Position numbers and translations under genes: made by a program. A stretch of 64,000 nt of DNA from Apilactobacillus zhangqiuensis (GTDB lineage Bacteria; Bacillota; Bacilli; Lactobacillales; Lactobacillaceae): positions 62,001-126,000 of the forward strand of contig NZ_BPLK01000004.1 of assembly GCF_019656215.1 (NCBI RefSeq). The letters are read 5' to 3'. The notes beneath the pieces were generated by a model. It did no database searches. It saw nothing but the letters and a program-made list of their open reading frames with translations, and had not been told where the DNA came from. Each line of letters starts with the position of its first letter. The first letter of the stretch is position 1. Below, in pieces: positions 33,501 to 37,700 of this stretch.

Positions 33501-34588
33501 GGATTTTGCGAGTTGTGTAAGTCGGTATTTCCATTGTCATAAAAGTCATATGATGTTGTGGTTCCGTCACCTCTAACACCTGTCCACTTACCAGCTTCGG
33601 CATCAGCATAACCTTGTTGAGTCAATGCGTATGTGACCCCTTGATCAAAAGCAGATAATAGTCCCGATTTTTGGGCGTACTTGTTCCTATCGTTGGTGAT
33701 TAAAACATCATTTGCAGATGGAACATTGATAGTAAAGCCATTAGTGAATTGCACACTATGGTTGTTAACACTATTCAACTTGGCTAAAAGTGCGTTTTGA
33801 TACTTTTGAGCAGAAGAGTATCCAGCTTTAGTATCATCCGCACCACCCTGGTTAGGGTTACTTGGGGTGTTGTAGCTTAATGGCGTACCATCTGTTGGCG
33901 CGTTTGTATATGAAGTGTTATTACCCGATCCAGTATCTTGATTAGTAGTATTGTTAACACCACCACTGTCACCTTTAGCACCATCTGAGGTGTTACCAGT
34001 GTAACCCTGTGGTTTATTTGGTGTATTACCATAGTATGTTGTATCTTGCGTACCTGTACCTTGACCCTTAGTATCAGTGTTGTATGCATTCATTGCACTA
34101 AGAGCACCAGCATAACCAGCTTGGTAGTAGTCTTGGGCTTGACCACTATAGTTAACTGCGTTATTTCCCTTGTTGTTGTAAGCATCAGAAGCACCTTGAC
34201 TAATTTGTTGACTGAATTGCGCTGAGTTATCAGTATTATCAGTGGTGCTTGATGAGCTATCTCCATCACGGTTAGTTAATTGATAATTGCTATCATCTTG
34301 TTGACTATTATTAGAGTAAGACTGATTTTGGGCAGACTGGTCCCCTGAATCATTAGAATTATTATTATCTGAACTACCGTCAGAATTAGAATTACTTTGA
34401 TTATTATTGGCTGATTGAACCACTTGTTGTGAGTTGTCATCGGCCTTAGCAGAAACGCTGTTCATGCCGTAAGCAGATGCACCCAAAACAGATAAAGTCG
34501 CAATGGATACTACTACCCATTGTTTCTTTACTTTTTTCATGATCTTTTTATCATTAGATTTTATGAATTGATTTTTATTATATTGCAT
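9539..34588 (-). CDS. Giant secreted surface protein B, 8,349 aa
   Basis: This is one uninterrupted 25-kb frame. The ATG at 34588 is preferred over one 14 codons upstream: it has AGAGGGGCG 8 nt before it and gives the MQYNKN start shared with A and C, whereas the upstream ATG overlaps a -10-like TATAGT. Layout: signal peptide (1 to ~50, basic KKVKKQW then hydrophobic core, cleavage near SAKA); Asn/Ser/Gln/Asp linker to ~125; conserved head with GTGTQD..YY and KWTGVRGDG motifs; pectate-lyase-like region ~423-893; a further probable beta domain to ~1050; helical Tyr/Ala/Gly/Asn repeats ~1053-8180; basic C-terminus with two SLAP/DUF5776-like domains. There is no LPXTG motif, and I saw no cysteine. 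Estimated mass is around 0.9 MDa. It probably acts as a cell-surface fibre or adhesin held non-covalently. It appears to be transcribed alone. The start choice and extent are firm; the function is inferred. Confidence 0.96.
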   Translation of the reverse strand: MQYNKNQFIKSNDKKIMKKVKKQWVVVSIATLSVLGASAYGMNSVSAKADDNSQQVVQSANNNQSNSNSDGSSDNNNSNDSGDQSAQNQSYSNNSQQDDSNYQLTNRDGDSSSSTTDNTDNSAQFSQQISQGASDAYNNKGNNAVNYSGQAQDYYQAGYAGALSAMNAYNTDTKGQGTGTQDTTYYGNTPNKPQGYTGNTSDGAKGDSGGVNNTTNQDTGSGNNTSYTNAPTDGTPLSYNTPSNPNQGGADDTKAGYSSAQKYQNALLAKLNSVNNHSVQFTNGFTINVPSANDVLITNDRNKYAQKSGLLSAFDQGVTYALTQQGYADAEAGKWTGVRGDGTTTSYDFYDNGNTDLHNSQNPYDLAYIGAKDAIKAQYDSKNNYLKNNLPKAITSSQYGSAYVTGFNDVVNNINQGIAYVTNSNQFDAVMTNGQANYSTGGGTPGNIKTVKLAADVDFTGAPFAGENNNTYNGNPGPFTVDGQFHMLDMHGVSYRVNTASQINIQNIQALYGYNYYGPFAPASSNQTLHYKNINYIGSQLLSATNNDTYFAGNVNVLVPQDTSNPTYYSPWVGSNGVVVEGGGNQENLEINNFILEPNANYFGTVARSTGATIINANGNVTLGQGSKMTLIPRGQNNGQSTYDGGDWGIYFSGGGQLNVNKDAVLNIIPSYSQAGGGNYSGGGIATAGATTINVNGGAINFLTDSMQPGVYNQVFDFKANTNVNVLNGGLIQIKLTNNPGQAAAYNGIINFASGGSMNVGNRGNLIVATDSTGQRMTPFYGNLNINNVGASHVVLAKNPNTGSFSNNSISAYTVSVDNKLFYYFNLPSGSTNYTGVDSSGNSVSGTISDPNRLEIGDVPSVSFVGPINKTMNSDGTATVTAYAKIAKYDPSNGPIYVGVYVGGSSSIVRLPNRLINNPATNSTITNGNAPADPNQYSDTKVLPSNYQDGQVVPITFNIPKTLVNNLFTGMRLTYGISSVVQATDGTTYTNTTEGYNKDSNGKVKYDSNGAMQTSQGNVGQTNQGTTDGINDSINGNGNAKAGRTFNVQTSADYLSGYDGAVAGYAAFDPNNPDADYTQLASYNNSANPDAFIKGYQEAAYRAGLTAARNEKNYGQYKNKSYLKGATDYLYTLTGQNGKTSFDSSNDLNLDGFPAIGIQIGLADKKAIDAFKNDEKAGSSFTIGSFNGSGWNSIKNDPNAAAAYLSAVIGFNNAITMPDSTADNPDANSNRPETNGFLIGKSLVNGAKSKTLPPATPSSDIPIPPAGIAGYYSAQAGFNAVKAAVASVSGKDVTKIKEAQASDPSQLSGTTQKNPDGSAIDQMVYKQAKFGAYQALLGKPETGLNQLQLAGYINAIGPIAAANAISDFKNGLPQAYAQTDNSIRATTYRNAYNQAQSAFAQGQKDGLAAVLANASASHTASDSAANQSSEASSYKIGYQAAVDGYKDGSAGTNPTSTNKDTTQPAVYNSGYQYGMDEGRRTAGANDYVNNSVNTSVQTSDSKYADGIAAATQGYNDAYSQSQVTQNPTTTSTDHSYVIGFNAGLQKYAADVQAQKDAQGYIDGANAFANNQKLSTPSGQTAAYQNNYTAGFNAASAGLNTALSNLGKTNKDLGIEDAGNYTADTAGATAIGYYAFNAQNVGAKQAFLVLDAQGKNITSQNNPTVAYGAAVDAFYGSLANLQGTTYNATNDTTAPLYQALRQFIDARGSKEYADGYNAYLKSNASPINGFGVAGYNDASDGFNQKTAQNGANVNSAGYKAGATQYQNFQAGVNAANTDASSEPANISANADSDDAFNATVQGYSDGAYNPNSQQTTTTLTNKSKIYKLAYNQALTVGQQLGTQAYNDLVYGRVTGATTPQDKGGKTLAYYAVINAILAGFQDGLSGSSSSNSPQYQNGYQLGQATYQAAINTAANISTATHVKNDTSLPTSTYANNDASNAVIDAYNDMLRGTGQNQSDLDKDSIVYNAFYNILFNSLQTEYNNGQSDFDNQTPYTGAFKYDKTPAYSEGYLNKALGFQAGITGSTSDSDMTNYKNQGFITTGPAFQAGLAEGKAQAQAFQNANNQSSPATTASDDVTQAVFDAFNDVRNGGVTKTPADSKSSLYKKVYYIAAQDAVTAYTNGAIGFVNGTTRTDPNNPTNLDGFAFQNGWDKAKSGLLTAFKANNAKPSENAQSTGYVYGKNIYTGAMASSQPADTTTTAYKGYVAAQAALKQAKDDFDNGTKVDINNLTIPSGYDNGQAEAYKAIYQGAYYQYNQQSIPAGQDNDLSENAFKLSRQTNQTNIGATDFVNGKPIQSDNNEYIDGYNIAKSGYQDGLINGPSQQTQMEAGKSKSYIAGYDAGANKHDSYVKAVNDQASDGSQTYAGAKQALDDYNNATTDAAKNAIADKQISDSVNAEYANAYNTALSQARASATQGANDFIGGQGHASLPYSEPQKIYDQAYNDAQVGFQAGLTDPNATGANASQTAGIQAAQTYSAGYQKALLDAQSGNLNPNAHPELVGYKDAIQAIIDANNNQVNKQSNSAVYSIVASQQLGINDAMTKLAQSASTAQKLGPNDAVNNNQVSSASSYKTGYNAVLDGYHDGNASTQVSTANKDASPEKNNPAYQAGYNQGNAVGRKEIGATDFLKGSSMGAEDNNYETGYTDAQAGYSDGISGANNANVSKEYNRGYAVGQQAKADYQAAEGKASPSASDSNSDTYKGVADVIASVKQNGTFAPIAVDSSHTAAYVMAYNKAGNDAIIASEEGLSDFKSGLVANPSSQSTVANQAVYLQAYNDATAGFKQGLSTNPTSEPTNPNAKAGYDMAKSVQKGYQDAMNDFLAGKRDINANAEPGYKDTMGALVDAQTNTRNTTNTSPLYAVAYSQEVGANDGINAVKNDPNTSSDTSVPASRQNSVNASAYQSGYKGAVDGYKDGAASTKGDSTNKNANQTTEADNAIYQNAYNQGNASGRQQAGANDYTKGTVDQKVKQSDNNYATGVNTAASGFSDGKQAGQTSSSVQPTNTDKPYVTGFNQGVATASGSNAAVAPGNKDDSGLTGDAKNAYYGTKDGYLEGANAGNTLSSKPSDNKGADTQSNSYTAAQQDAYNDAVAKANLGAQNAFSGNKPAAYSTWNPEQQMAYDTGVQNAQNGYNEAQANINATKPSNNGTNMVNTFNGAKAGFADGTVGATRDISKQPAEYQASYNKAKAAAMAAAKQGVTDFAANSNNTKSGATDALGNAESHGYQAASQGYDDENNETTSSNSNPSYQAGIKLSDDKNQGANDAINSPDQGSSYNGRNATQKAAYAATVNGYKDGANAVNDNSQPTDSTQAKVYTDAYRDAYRQGRMQSSLGARSYTRNRPMNADNALSAEAQQIGYKKAQAGFADGLNGQVNTDNPSYVTGNDAAKSAQIGLSEAESGNKNSQNTVADTSSYADAQAAYNDASSALASNPDDTSITQTNNTPAYQYAYNQAKQDLNGQYNAGKQQFLNKYASGTTKADTSSAKSTQGISAINQGFNEAVKGFQDGMSGANTPSLTTSAATAGFAEGQQALNAVNEVTGGQTTPDSGNNDSSYQKAFAAAVAAKTAFDMNPDIPSKAPSTDANANNPVYSQAYSATVYSLSTEYSNGVQQLLSGQPLPANSSTEYTAGFNDANNGFDNALNGPNYPDTNPYGYVTSGAQQGLAVGQRALSGYNAAMQNNTTATADSVQNDANNGATAGYKDAISGSKQTDEQLAQASLAYRKAYAKAYDDVKNAVLTGSTNFVRGQTPDKSNSQYSKIMEGYNYASQGFAYAKSHQSKDTTGLTDDQKNNSSFMRGFYAYVDAVIGYNDAQNATSDTASYNAPYKEQQRGYEGAIDGYRDGKNGTAQYTNNEVFPASQVAYDLAYQDAKAKATQGAIDALSTNPTTDTSQFKAKQLDAYQTGKNNAVTGYNQAKSDLSASNINPYTAGTDSYNTFNGAHDGFVAGISGNGTPASNDPVYTAAYNKAQAEASANVSNGVADFAKNADDTSKQSQTDATNQALYNGYNNASEGYAAQIGGTTDSTNTNVAYTAGVQMAIDRANGINAAIANPNATASGSAAEVAAFNATIAGFKDVINGTTTGQTPSSSDAAQTKVYLDSYGQAQSTALTSASNGAQAFVQNTGKPASGSDYNSVATLAGYNQAKSGHDDFVANKAAQSSTSAYMTGYNAAKSAASGLADAQNATNSGQGTALDATAYGDAQTAYTDAFNYVTANPQDTSAQTFANKSTAYNDSYNAAKTYLQGQYVAGQNQFVNQYANGNSSANLSGVASTQAQTLVNQGFNDMLSGYNESINGNNLNGSASSSDNPVQKAGFAEGQLVLKAANQVANGNTTGDTGNNDAIYQKALTAANVAKTAFDANPDISDIVATSDSNSSTAPYTNAYKATVDQMKVNYQSGISQYLSGQATPSNVPSEVTQGYNDAKTGYATAMQGSTMATNATSGVQAGFNQGQLVYNGYTNAMNNQGSAGSQNQHQVDGYNGASDGVTAAMTAGGTIQSDAQLKAAGKSFDYIQAYDKAVNEAQNSRSIGAQQYLSGQSRPTGTTQIEQSKAQGYDDAKAGHDAAANGATPTANQKANKEFMAGYTSYSNSMNGYDAYENGGQLDPNASQGQKDAYDGAQAGYLAGPNGKGIPDMTGKSPAYIDAFKKAYEKAKEIANQGAQDAMTGKDNSQSNWSAPQKAAYNAGKQNATDAYNATKANIGANNTYPDGSDGSEAFNGAKAGFSAGTSGTDADLTGKSDVYKAAYEKARQEALDAVQKGQAAFQRGDINPASSGQDALSVAQSNGYNQMQKGFNDANANPQTIDPNNHDASYLAGKAMSDQVKQGVADANANGSITDYGKDGSKTPAQVAAYNAAVNGYYASVNGYKDGASGDKEHSNPINPAQAAAYNYVYQLAWNNGGAQAMEGAKNYESGNQPSTDEGIKSLAQNIGYNDAKRGHDDFANNKQPTGNVTAAYTMGRDMAKAAQDGLADAINGQNIASASKQPSAYNDAQQAYKDAASAVSSNPDNPAGLPASKSISYQDVYNKAVSSLQTQYQEGAGQFGSQYSNGKSSADETSVNSDQAKQLLQQGFDEAKAGYQEALNAAKNADGTLNLNVQPGANDSSAKKIGFNQALTALAAAQNVANGEIQQSQTGPMYNTAFEAATAAKQALHNNPDADVNLPSTDPNSNNQVYKDAYSAAMTLMKQHYNQGYNDFMAGKSAPTGDTQADIDGYNNAKAAYAQALKSQPLSGLTYQDAKSQQAYAAGQKVVNGYRDAFNKQNEDTTKDSSDAYQATKDAYSDANANTKRDLSKASLDYVTAYNYAMKKANDERNDGASQFVSKGTTDFGSQTLANDAQNNGAAAAQTGKQDAKDNKSTNASTDSAYLIGFNSLSGATDGAEDAKNGNSIKSADELSKDGKDQNYINAYTDGYNGTKAGYTDGQDDNPQADLSQQSQSYKDAYNNAYNDAKSIANQGALDQLAGKNNPSGYNTLQQAAYNAGQSNAQSAYAWAHDDVNNKNKFINNSDASEVFNGAQAGFSDGKLGNVANVTSQTAAYQAAYNNARSQAGAQTVQAIKDFQAVKDTTYNADQGKNDAESIAYTNAYDHIKAGFNDQINQTALVDTTGKDSSYKAGTRMAKDVQLGISDASNNPSRPDYVGTDTQKAAYAATRDGYHDGSYNSNTTMDSSLAPQKYAYDYAYKLAKASGLNSASNGANVYIQADAQVPAITADGIAQQKGYNDAQAGYQAYLSNPSGSVDTSQTKAYQLGYTAAKESRNGIATFNGLTNPTATTTDPNTNASANDQDGFNGARDGYFAGIARQTKQVFDTRSSQSRAYQDAYDAAYDSARAKAQAGAIDKFAGQNNSQTSWTQADQNAYAYGQQVADKAYNDANTKQNANAYTAINDATDAYSGANAGFADGTLGNNNYPSDTSAKPVYWAAYKKAQQAAVNAAVNGVTEFAAGASQPASVNNTDQVSNAENYGFNQAQSGYSDKMSLGDPNSSNVSYMAGYNLATDQSNGMNDAQSGTRTDSKALYSKDAYNAAYDAAVNGFADGSKNVNTNSNPTNAAQSLVYNAVYGITSQLGTAAAKLGAVAALMGNANTTNKDIQSLAFSQGYNDATKSKQDAFNNYKQAHGTDTGNYTQAYNGVTDAINDVLNNQPQKVSSNTNVYNSGYSNVYRYATNLAQTGALNYLNNTSATQSTNADTDIYNKGVSDATGAYNAAVSDPNQTEPSSYVSGGNADKTFNGASLAFNEIAVGNTSLGTNGNTDPVFTAAYNKALNDAKTYVNRGAVAFGKLTGFNDVINTVHNQVAYSNAIVSGYVAAQSAYVAAQANMNDTHSSDSAYDQAYSGAAAAFNNVVNGNESDTTAKDGKSDVFQAMYDRALSHGIAQSKKGAIAFANGKNQSTAGDSNAKMYNKGYSDAQTAYAAAQSDPSQASQHANDTNSDNAYKGAAAAFNDVTNDTPGAHRDNDSVVYKAVYDKALAEAQQNATAGANARLTNVALSDGVKNMANTAAKNAFTTGFNDADKGYAAAQNDMTQSSAHGTTSNLDSTYRGAAAAFNDVVNNTINAGKNADSSSVYQNAYNMALAEAVAHANDGAQAFSNGQTLTDSLKNLPNDSAKRAFTTGFNDAKNAYAAATANPADTTHTSQSNFDETFRGTADAYKAVASHKSSDAGKASDTNKAYTAAYNKAFAEATNFAQTGAIDFGKSVNPTLGRTQFGNNQAAKTVYSTGYNDAKVSYAKAQSNPSDQGNHTSQSNTDEAYNGAAAAFNDVANNQAGKNATNGNPVYASTYARALNEGKAIASKGAQTAPLGNDAVNQALAVYKNNQAAQKMFNTGVTNANAAYAAARTNPNNTINHNTSSDYDEAYKGAAAGFNDVASDQFNSQFANDTNPVYQNAYTKAANEATAYATQGAILGNTPGKQITDGLNGSTDQAVINAVTSGYNDAYTGYVSAIQDPSKNFNHTSNSNVDKSYSGAAAAFNDIAGNNGKASRSISSDPVYTTAYDKAYALGLQYQNQGAADAANNVDEQTGIAALNGNQGLIDVYDRGYRDSGDGYKLAQQNRNDQANHTSDSNSDVSYNGAAAGFTDTINGEVGKHQNDNQTPTYQNAYTRAVKEAQAQIHQATLDFNNGLNRDTQAQQISAGSDKDAYVTGYNNASDVYKSVQDSGENDGKHTSDSVNDEQYRGAMNAFTDVINGTPGANASTDSVAAGEKENTSDVYASAYAKAQVEATQDALNGATNFISPNAAGNAPTAAGKLKAYDKGASDAQSAYELAQNDRTQGSTHSTDSNFDVVYTNAVAGFNDDINDPLAPAKSGNDLATLTYNKALAQAKQSALNGVLAFNNDDHDAALAKEAKPSDRDAFNIGYNQAQSGFTAAETNYLDAAHHDTNSYADQVYINAAKAFKDVNDRTGQAKENVVNDVAGSAYNKAFNEAFNTANNGADDSVKGASQATNVAQYAGKKALTDAYNAGYADATKAYADAENDHSKANDHTNDSNYDRVYRGAALGFGDIINHQPGQNAKVDSNKAFVDAYNRASQQAFEKAHDGAIDANGPKQARQLNTNADKQAYQVGFNDATNGYSEAQGNPDDKAKADETTNAGLAYAGAAAAFNDVADGKPGEHGQTISDLVYQNAYNKALAEGKANANSGATAFGLGHTLSDDTKQFASSGAKVKDYTKGYNDAQAAFAAAQVDASQVDQHKSGSDYDEVYSGAANAFNDVSNHTVGQHRNDSNNPAYVAAYDKALTSGQSNTQDGALTYLTDSQDYDHKMASFTTQAEKNSFATGFNDAKKGYELAQQNPMLQSHIDQNDLDDTYRGAAAAFNDVKNGTAGQHAKSEDNPIYQKAYDKALTEAMNSFTDGANEFNDNKPNSASGVDANSLDHTKGYNDAKAQYEKVLVDGDDNLPDNANPAQKIGYQKAKSVVAGIIDATSGNKQQSDDPNYVLGYNSAQAALRDGQAFAQANGKFDNVNDIPVPDGLDPDAYRQVFAGAYEGYKTGAGLHPKNPSQTNPAFVNAYNNGYNKAANDIPAQEDYLYNSKKTNFNSRTDKNSYEQAYKQTGDGFADGIKNIEMQNPDSGYYVNGYKAAKVALAAMKKAKTKVQLTNAQLNALGGKTYVNAFNGYRQGVKAAQASARTHKKLTAKQLAAKGQVFAYTYNQGFKIETARQTKIGKKYGSARAIKRSPIPMSITKNHSAAYAKAYVAEYKRQFKAHMPRYIYNVKTIFTHRRTKFSKSSRVVKYKYSRRYNAHVFKVIGIKYYKNRVPRYVVSGGRLVTAGQMVQDAYYRGNTAKTTKNSGNKKTKNKPMVFRVIKPTGALIHTSKKYTKHNVIRRVRQGQLIHVVKVVKYYGLTRLYLGHNRYFTSNKTFVKKVR
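9542..10030 (-). other. Two C-terminal SLAP/DUF5776-like wall-binding domains of protein B
   Basis: The terminal copy reads FRVIKPTGALIHTSKKYT followed by a basic stretch, VVKYYGLTRLYLGHNRYFTSNKTFV. The copy before it starts at MPRYIYNVKTIFTH and ends with YYKNRVPRYVVSGG..VTA. Both follow the same strand order and are rich in Lys, Arg and Tyr. Lactobacillus SLAP and DUF5776 domains have this form and are linked to non-covalent attachment to cell-wall polymers. Which of the two families fits better needs a profile search. Confidence 0.75.
11150..16000 (-). repeat. Sixteen ~105-aa repeats in protein B
   Basis: The signature Y.GAAAAFNDV occurs 16 times between about 15920 and 11202, an average spacing of ~314.5 nt. 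Individual spacings of 315, 318 and 303 nt were checked at one end. Each unit continues with VY..AY.KAL.EA....GA..F and FT.GYNDA..AYA.A........H.S.SN.D. Variants such as LGFGDII or AGFTDTI show the units are diverged rather than freshly copied. Confidence 0.88.
16900..25300 (-). repeat. Higher-order ~780-aa repeats in protein B
   Basis: The 'F.GAKAGF.DG' motif recurs with anchors at 25122, 22779, 20445, 18060 and 16926. Spacings are 2343, 2334, 2385 and 1134 nt (781, 778, 795 and 378 aa). Each long unit is a mosaic of ~28-55-aa 'Y..AY..A..GY.DG' segments, usually with one Trp-containing W(S/T)..QK.AY segment. The last interval is about half length, as if part of a unit had been deleted. Confidence 0.85.
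31900..33320 (-). other. Pectate-lyase-like adhesive domain of protein B
   Basis: Residues ~423-893 run from NQFDAVMTNG through VDGQFHMLDM, YKNINYIGSQLLSA, a MTLIPRG strand and INVNGGAINF to VSFVGPINK. The same ordered landmarks occur in protein C (QFDGIM, VDGQNHIADM, YKNVNYIGSQILSA, MTLIPRG, VRVDGGRINI). The repeated short strands with Asn/Gly turns fit a right-handed beta-helix of the lactobacillus 'pectate lyase-like adhesive domain' type. Adhesion rather than catalysis is inferred. Confidence 0.75.
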
Positions 34589-34594
34589 ATATAT

Positions 34595-34603
34595 CGCCCC
34601 TCT
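34595..34603 (-). promoter_or_regulatory. Ribosome-binding site of gene B
   Basis: AGAGGGGCG on the minus strand lies 6-8 nt before the ATG at 34588-34586. It fixes this ATG as the start rather than the in-frame ATG at 34630, which has no such site. Confidence 0.8.
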
Positions 34604-34621
34604 TGTCACGATTTTTATGTA

Positions 34622-34627
34622 ACTATA
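34622..34627 (-). promoter_or_regulatory. Candidate -10 element of gene B
   Basis: TATAGT on the minus strand would give a leader of about 30 nt. No good -35 lies at the right spacing. An alternative promoter further upstream, next to the TTAAG repeats at 34706-34722, is possible. Confidence 0.3.
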
Positions 34628-34705
34628 CAAGGTGTCTAATTACTCTAATCTTAATCTAACACTATTTTACTCTTTTGTTCATAAAAAGCCTCTAATAAAC
34701 TCATT

Positions 34706-34722
34706 CTTAAATTTTTCTTAAA
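34706..34722 (-). promoter_or_regulatory. TTAAG direct repeat upstream of gene B
   Basis: On the coding strand two TTTAAG half-sites are separated by five A residues, giving an 11-nt period, about 118 nt before the start codon. The spacing of one helical turn is typical of OmpR/PhoB-family response-regulator sites. Gene C has the same element. Confidence 0.35.
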
Positions 34723-34751
34723 CTTTATCTATACTTTTTATATGCGCATAC

Positions 34752-34787
34752 AAAAAAGAGCCACTGGAATTAACCAGTGACTCTTTT
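34752..34787 (-). terminator. Intrinsic terminator of gene C
   Basis: On the minus strand, GAGTCACTGG and CCAGTGGCTC form a 10-bp stem (one G-U pair) around a TTAATT loop, followed by T6. The hairpin lies about 13 nt after gene C's TAA stop (34799-34797). Confidence 0.92.
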
Positions 34788-34796
34788 TATTAGCAA

Positions 34797-37700
34797 TTAT
34801 TTGATAACTGCTTTAACAAATGTCTTGTTAGAAGTAATGTATTCATTCTTACCAACGTATAGACGAGTAATACCGTGGAATTTAACCACTTTACGTACAT
34901 GGAAGACTTCTCCTCTGTACAATCTTCTTACTGAATTACGCTTACTGAATGTCTTACCTGTATGGATCAATACTCCAGTAGGCTTGATTACACGATACTT
35001 CTTGAAGTGCTTCTTGTAGTAAGCATTTTGTACCATTTGGCTTGCAGTTACAACAGCACCATTACTCAAACGGTATCTTGGGATACGGTTCTTGTAGTAC
35101 TTCACACCGACTACTCTGAATACAGTTGAATTGTATCTTGCTGAGTAAGCATATTCTCTGATTCGAGTATGACGAGTGAATTTGACATGGTTATGCGTAA
35201 AGATAGTACCTACGTTGTAGATGTATCTTGGCATATGTCTCTTCATTTCTCTCTTGTATGTTGCAACATAAGTGCGAGCATAACTTTCAGAATGATGAGT
35301 GTAGATGTTCTTAGGAATTGCGAAGCGTTCTAATGCTCTTCTAGTTCCGAACTTCTTACCATGTGCTCTTTGAATCTTGACTTCATGTTTCAAACCTTCC
35401 TTGAAGGTGTAGCTGTATAGCTTGTCCTTGTTTAGAAGATCCTTAGCAGAAAGCTTCTTGTTCTTCTTAAGAGTTCTCTTAGCAGCAGCGACACCCTTTA
35501 GGTAACCGTTGTAACCATTGACGAATGAAGCGTCCTTGGTCTTTAGAAGATCACGGTTGTCCTTAGTATCACCCTTAGCAGCTAGTTTCATACCATCTAA
35601 ACCATCTTGAGCAAGCTTGTAACTTGCCTTGTAGTAATCGTTGGTTGACTTAGCGCCTCTCTTGTATAAAGCATCATAGAAACCAGACTTAGCTTCGTCA
35701 TATTGTTGCTTGTATGCCTTAGCAACGGCTGGATCTGTGATTGTTGGCATCTTTCTGTTGTTCAAGAAGTCGCTAGGAGCTGAAGTATCAGTTGGGATAC
35801 TTGCTTTACCCTTAGCATATCCGATACCAAATGCGATGTTGTAATATGCATCAGTTGAACCAGAATCAGTTGTCTTACTGTTGTAACCGTTGTAGAAACC
35901 ACTTAGGATTCCAGCATAAGCGTCACGGTAAGCAACTGGGTCTGAACCATCTGGAACAGGGATTTGAGTTAGGTCAGCTGGTAATTGCTTGTTAGCCTTA
36001 CCATCGGCAACGGCTTTATCAACAGCAGCTTGAGCAGTAGCTAGTCCCTTTTGGTAATCAGAATCTGTGCTACCAGTGTTTGGATGACCTTCAGCAACAT
36101 CTTGTAGTGCTAGTAGGTATTGGCTAGCTCTTTGACGTCCAGTAACTGAAGCTGGCGTGTTTGAAGTTGCGTCCTTGTCGTCGACACCATGTAGCTTGTC
36201 TAGGAATGCGTTGTTAGCATCCTTGTAACCTTGTGATTGAGCCTTTTGAGCTGCACCATTTTGACCATTAGTTGCGTCTGGTTCGTTTGCGTTTGCAGCA
36301 TCCGCACCAGCCTTAGCAACCTTTAGGCCATCTAGGTAAGCATCCTTGAAGGCATCACGGTAAGCGATTGACTTGTCGCCTAGGTTCTTAGCAATGTATG
36401 AATCGATGTCTTCAGGCTTGATGCTTCCATCAGTAGCAGCCTTATTGTATCCATCAACAGTACCGTTGAATCCATCCTTTTCAGATTGAGGAGCAGTTGC
36501 TTCTGGTTGCTTAGTTGAATCAGCCATAGCTTCTCCAACACCCTTAGCAGCATCAGCAGCACCCTTCAAACCAGTTAGATATGATGGGTCCTTTGCGATT
36601 GACTTGTTAGCATCGCTAACCTTACCACCGTTATTAACGGCATCATCATGACCCTTTTCAGCACGTTGTGCAGCTTCCTTAGCAACTTGACCTAGAGCAG
36701 TGTTAGTACCTTCGACAGATGGAACATCGTTAATGTTCTTACCACCTAGGTAAGCATTAACACCATCAGTTGCGGCTTTAGTAACAGCAGCCTTAGCCTT
36801 TTCATAGTATGCCTTGTAAGCTTGAGCATTAGCTGGGTCCATACCTGCAGCGGTTGGATCTTCTTTAGCATTACCGTTATTCTTCAAGTAGTCATTGATA
36901 GCGTTTTGAGTTGCTTGGTAAGCAACTGAACCCTTATCAATACCATTGTGATCCTTTAGTTCTGGATCCTTGTTTTGAAGAGCATCGTTGTAAGCCTTGT
37001 TTGCGCCAGTTCTTGCCTTTTCGTAAACGGCTTTTGCAAGAGGATTTGAGTCATATGATGAACCGTTGTCATTGGCATCAGTAGCACCATTAGTGGATGC
37101 AGTTTGAGCATATGCTAATGCGTTCTTGTATGCTGTAGCGTATACAGGATTCTTAGCAGCTAGTTGACTGTCAGTTAATGGTTGTTGACCATTCAATACA
37201 GCGTTGTATGCATCTTGAGTTGCGTGGTATACATTACCAGCATCTGTCTTAGCATTGTCACCAGTGTATTGAGCATCCTTAGAAGGATCGTTTGCCTGAG
37301 CGTCAGCTAGAGCGTTCTTAGCATTTTCTAGACCCTTGTTAAATGCCTTGTCTGCAGCTGTAGTTGCGTTTGGCTTAGCCAATGTCGCAGCGTTTGCAGT
37401 TGAGTTATTAGGGTTATTGTTGAACAATGCTTTGGCACCATCAGAAGCATTTTCCTTACCTTCAGCTAATGCCTTTTGGTAAGCAGCTTCATATACTGGG
37501 TTGTTATCAGAAGTTGCGTGATCTCCTGGCTTAGCGTTGTCCTTACCGGCAACATCGTTAAATGCGGCGGCAGCACCCTTAGCAGCTTCATCACCATTTA
37601 CAGAACCTGTATTTGGATGTGATGCTACAGCATCTGGGTTAGTTTGAGCATCTTGATAACCATCATGAGCATCTTTGTAACCTTCTTGGTTAGCAACTGC

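Noticed and set aside
34589-34630. An upstream ATG that would add 14 residues to protein B
   Set aside because: It has no ribosome-binding site, overlaps a -10-like TATAGT, and would place a non-conserved extension before the MQYNKN start shared with A and C.
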